A stretch of DNA of 64,000 bases from Anaerobutyricum hallii. GTDB taxonomy: Bacteria > Bacillota > Clostridia > Lachnospirales > Lachnospiraceae. Below the pieces are notes generated by a model. The model was not told where the DNA came from and made no database searches. It worked only from the letters and a program-made list of their open reading frames with translations. The DNA is taken from positions 742,501-806,500 of the forward strand of contig NZ_LT907978.1 in NCBI RefSeq assembly GCF_900209925.1, written 5' to 3'. The translations under genes were made by a program, and so were the position numbers. Shown piece after piece: positions 63,480-64,000 of this stretch (positions are counted from its first letter, which is position 1; each line of letters starts with the position of its first letter).

Positions 63480-63634
63480 GTAGATTTAGATAGTCAGAAA
63501 AAAGAAATACTGGCATATCCCAGATGCGGCTTCGGAGCGTGTTTAAGATGCGAACGAGCATTTTAAACACAGCGACTATAGAGCAGATGGGATATGCCAG
63601 TATTTCTTTTTTCGTCTACACGAAATCTACAAAT
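63480..63634. repeat. Family A hairpin A6, minus orientation
   Basis: Same orientation as A2. The stem is ATACTGGCATATCCC/GGGATATGCCAGTAT, again different from other copies yet fully paired. It begins 11 nt after the stop of the minus-strand oxidoreductase gene. Confidence 0.9.
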
Positions 63635-63644
63635 TAGTATTTGT

Positions 63645-64000
63645 TTATTTTATTCTTGAAAGTACCGCTCTTGCGGCTTTAATTCCGGAAGCTCCAGCCT
63701 GTGCCAGTCCTCTTGTTGTGCCGGCACCATCTCCAATCGCGAAGAATCCAGGAAGTTTTGTCTCAAGTTCATGGCTTAACTCTAAACGGGAAGAATAGAA
63801 TTTAACTTCCGCACCGTATAAAAGAGTGTCATAATTTGCAGTACCTGGAGCAACTTTATCAAGAGCGTAGATCATCTCAATAATATCGTCAAGCTGACGT
63901 TTTGGAAGTGCTAATGATAAGTCTCCTGGAATAGCCGCTGTCAGTGTTGGTTTTACGAAAGACTGACTTAAACGATGTTCATTTGTGCGGACTCCTTTTA
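63645..64000 (-). CDS. NAD(P)/FAD-dependent oxidoreductase, C-terminal part (gene continues past window)
   Basis: The last 118 codons of a gene whose start lies beyond the window edge. The peptide contains GVRTNEHRLSQSFVKPTLTAAIPGD, a segment with LDDIIEMIYALDKVAPG, and the FAD-binding LPGFFAIGDGAGTTRGLAQAGASGIKAARAVL near the C terminus. This is the pattern of the clostridial FAD-dependent dehydrogenase-like proteins of about 460-530 residues. Substrate is not known. Hairpin A6 follows its stop. Confidence 0.85.
   Translation of the reverse strand, partial: KGVRTNEHRLSQSFVKPTLTAAIPGDLSLALPKRQLDDIIEMIYALDKVAPGTANYDTLLYGAEVKFYSSRLELSHELETKLPGFFAIGDGAGTTRGLAQAGASGIKAARAVLSRIK

Overview
The window looks like a chromosome segment of a low-GC, Gram-positive gut anaerobe of the Clostridia, most likely a member of the Lachnospiraceae. 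This rests on gene content: a group B [FeFe] hydrogenase, class B sortase, LTA-synthase-type sulfatase, CvfB, CutC, an orphan BMC shell protein, a DUF4367-type anti-sigma factor, tRNA genes without encoded CCA, and strong AGGAGG ribosome binding sites. No marker was searched, so the family is an inference.

Layout. 1-2.9 kb: 3' part of a 23S rRNA gene, then nine tRNA genes with their own promoter and a terminator. 3-12.2 kb: housekeeping genes (BMC protein, CutC, thioesterase, CvfB, CPBP protease, CTP synthase, two AraC regulators, nucleotidyltransferase). 12.3-27.6 kb: a large signalling and cell-wall locus. It encodes a small membrane protein, a zinc-ribbon TRAFAC-like GTPase, a large GTPase-associated-type membrane protein, an HTH-containing protein, an FHA protein, a RodA/FtsW flippase-polymerase, a class B PBP, an opposing kinase-like gene, a PP2C phosphatase, a Ser/Thr kinase, a vWA protein, a pseudokinase/vWA-like protein and a small beta-barrel-like protein. 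28-34.3 kb: small accessory genes, a Cys/Gly-rich protein, an aminotransferase, the hydrogenase and a decayed BspA-like surface-protein gene. 34.5-41.6 kb: a MacAB-like export operon with two adaptor proteins, one carrying a very large Ser/Gly-rich and repeat-domain insert. 41.8-50 kb: glmM, murF, a histidine phosphatase and a GyrB/ParE-GyrA/ParC pair. 50.6-53.9 kb: a sigma/anti-sigma pair split by an intact IS200/IS605 element with tnpA and tnpB. 54-64 kb: envelope genes (L,D-transpeptidase, sortase B, LTA synthase), CYTH, DJ-1, a DUF1189-like protein, CobU, PutP and the 3' end of an FAD oxidoreductase gene.

How the genes fit together. The 12-27 kb locus resembles the actinobacterial kinase-phosphatase-RodA-PbpA-FHA cluster, combined with a GTPase/vWA module of the kind described from NTP-dependent conflict and signalling systems. 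It may couple kinase/phosphatase/FHA signalling to septal or lateral peptidoglycan synthesis under a GTPase switch. This is the best candidate for an under-described system.

A second theme is dispersed structured repeats. Family A hairpins (six copies) follow stop codons and show covarying stems. Family B and other long hairpins share the same design. Family P palindromes lie 22-24 nt upstream of start codons, and family C elements lie in leaders. Together these suggest a genome-wide layer of RNA structure at gene ends.
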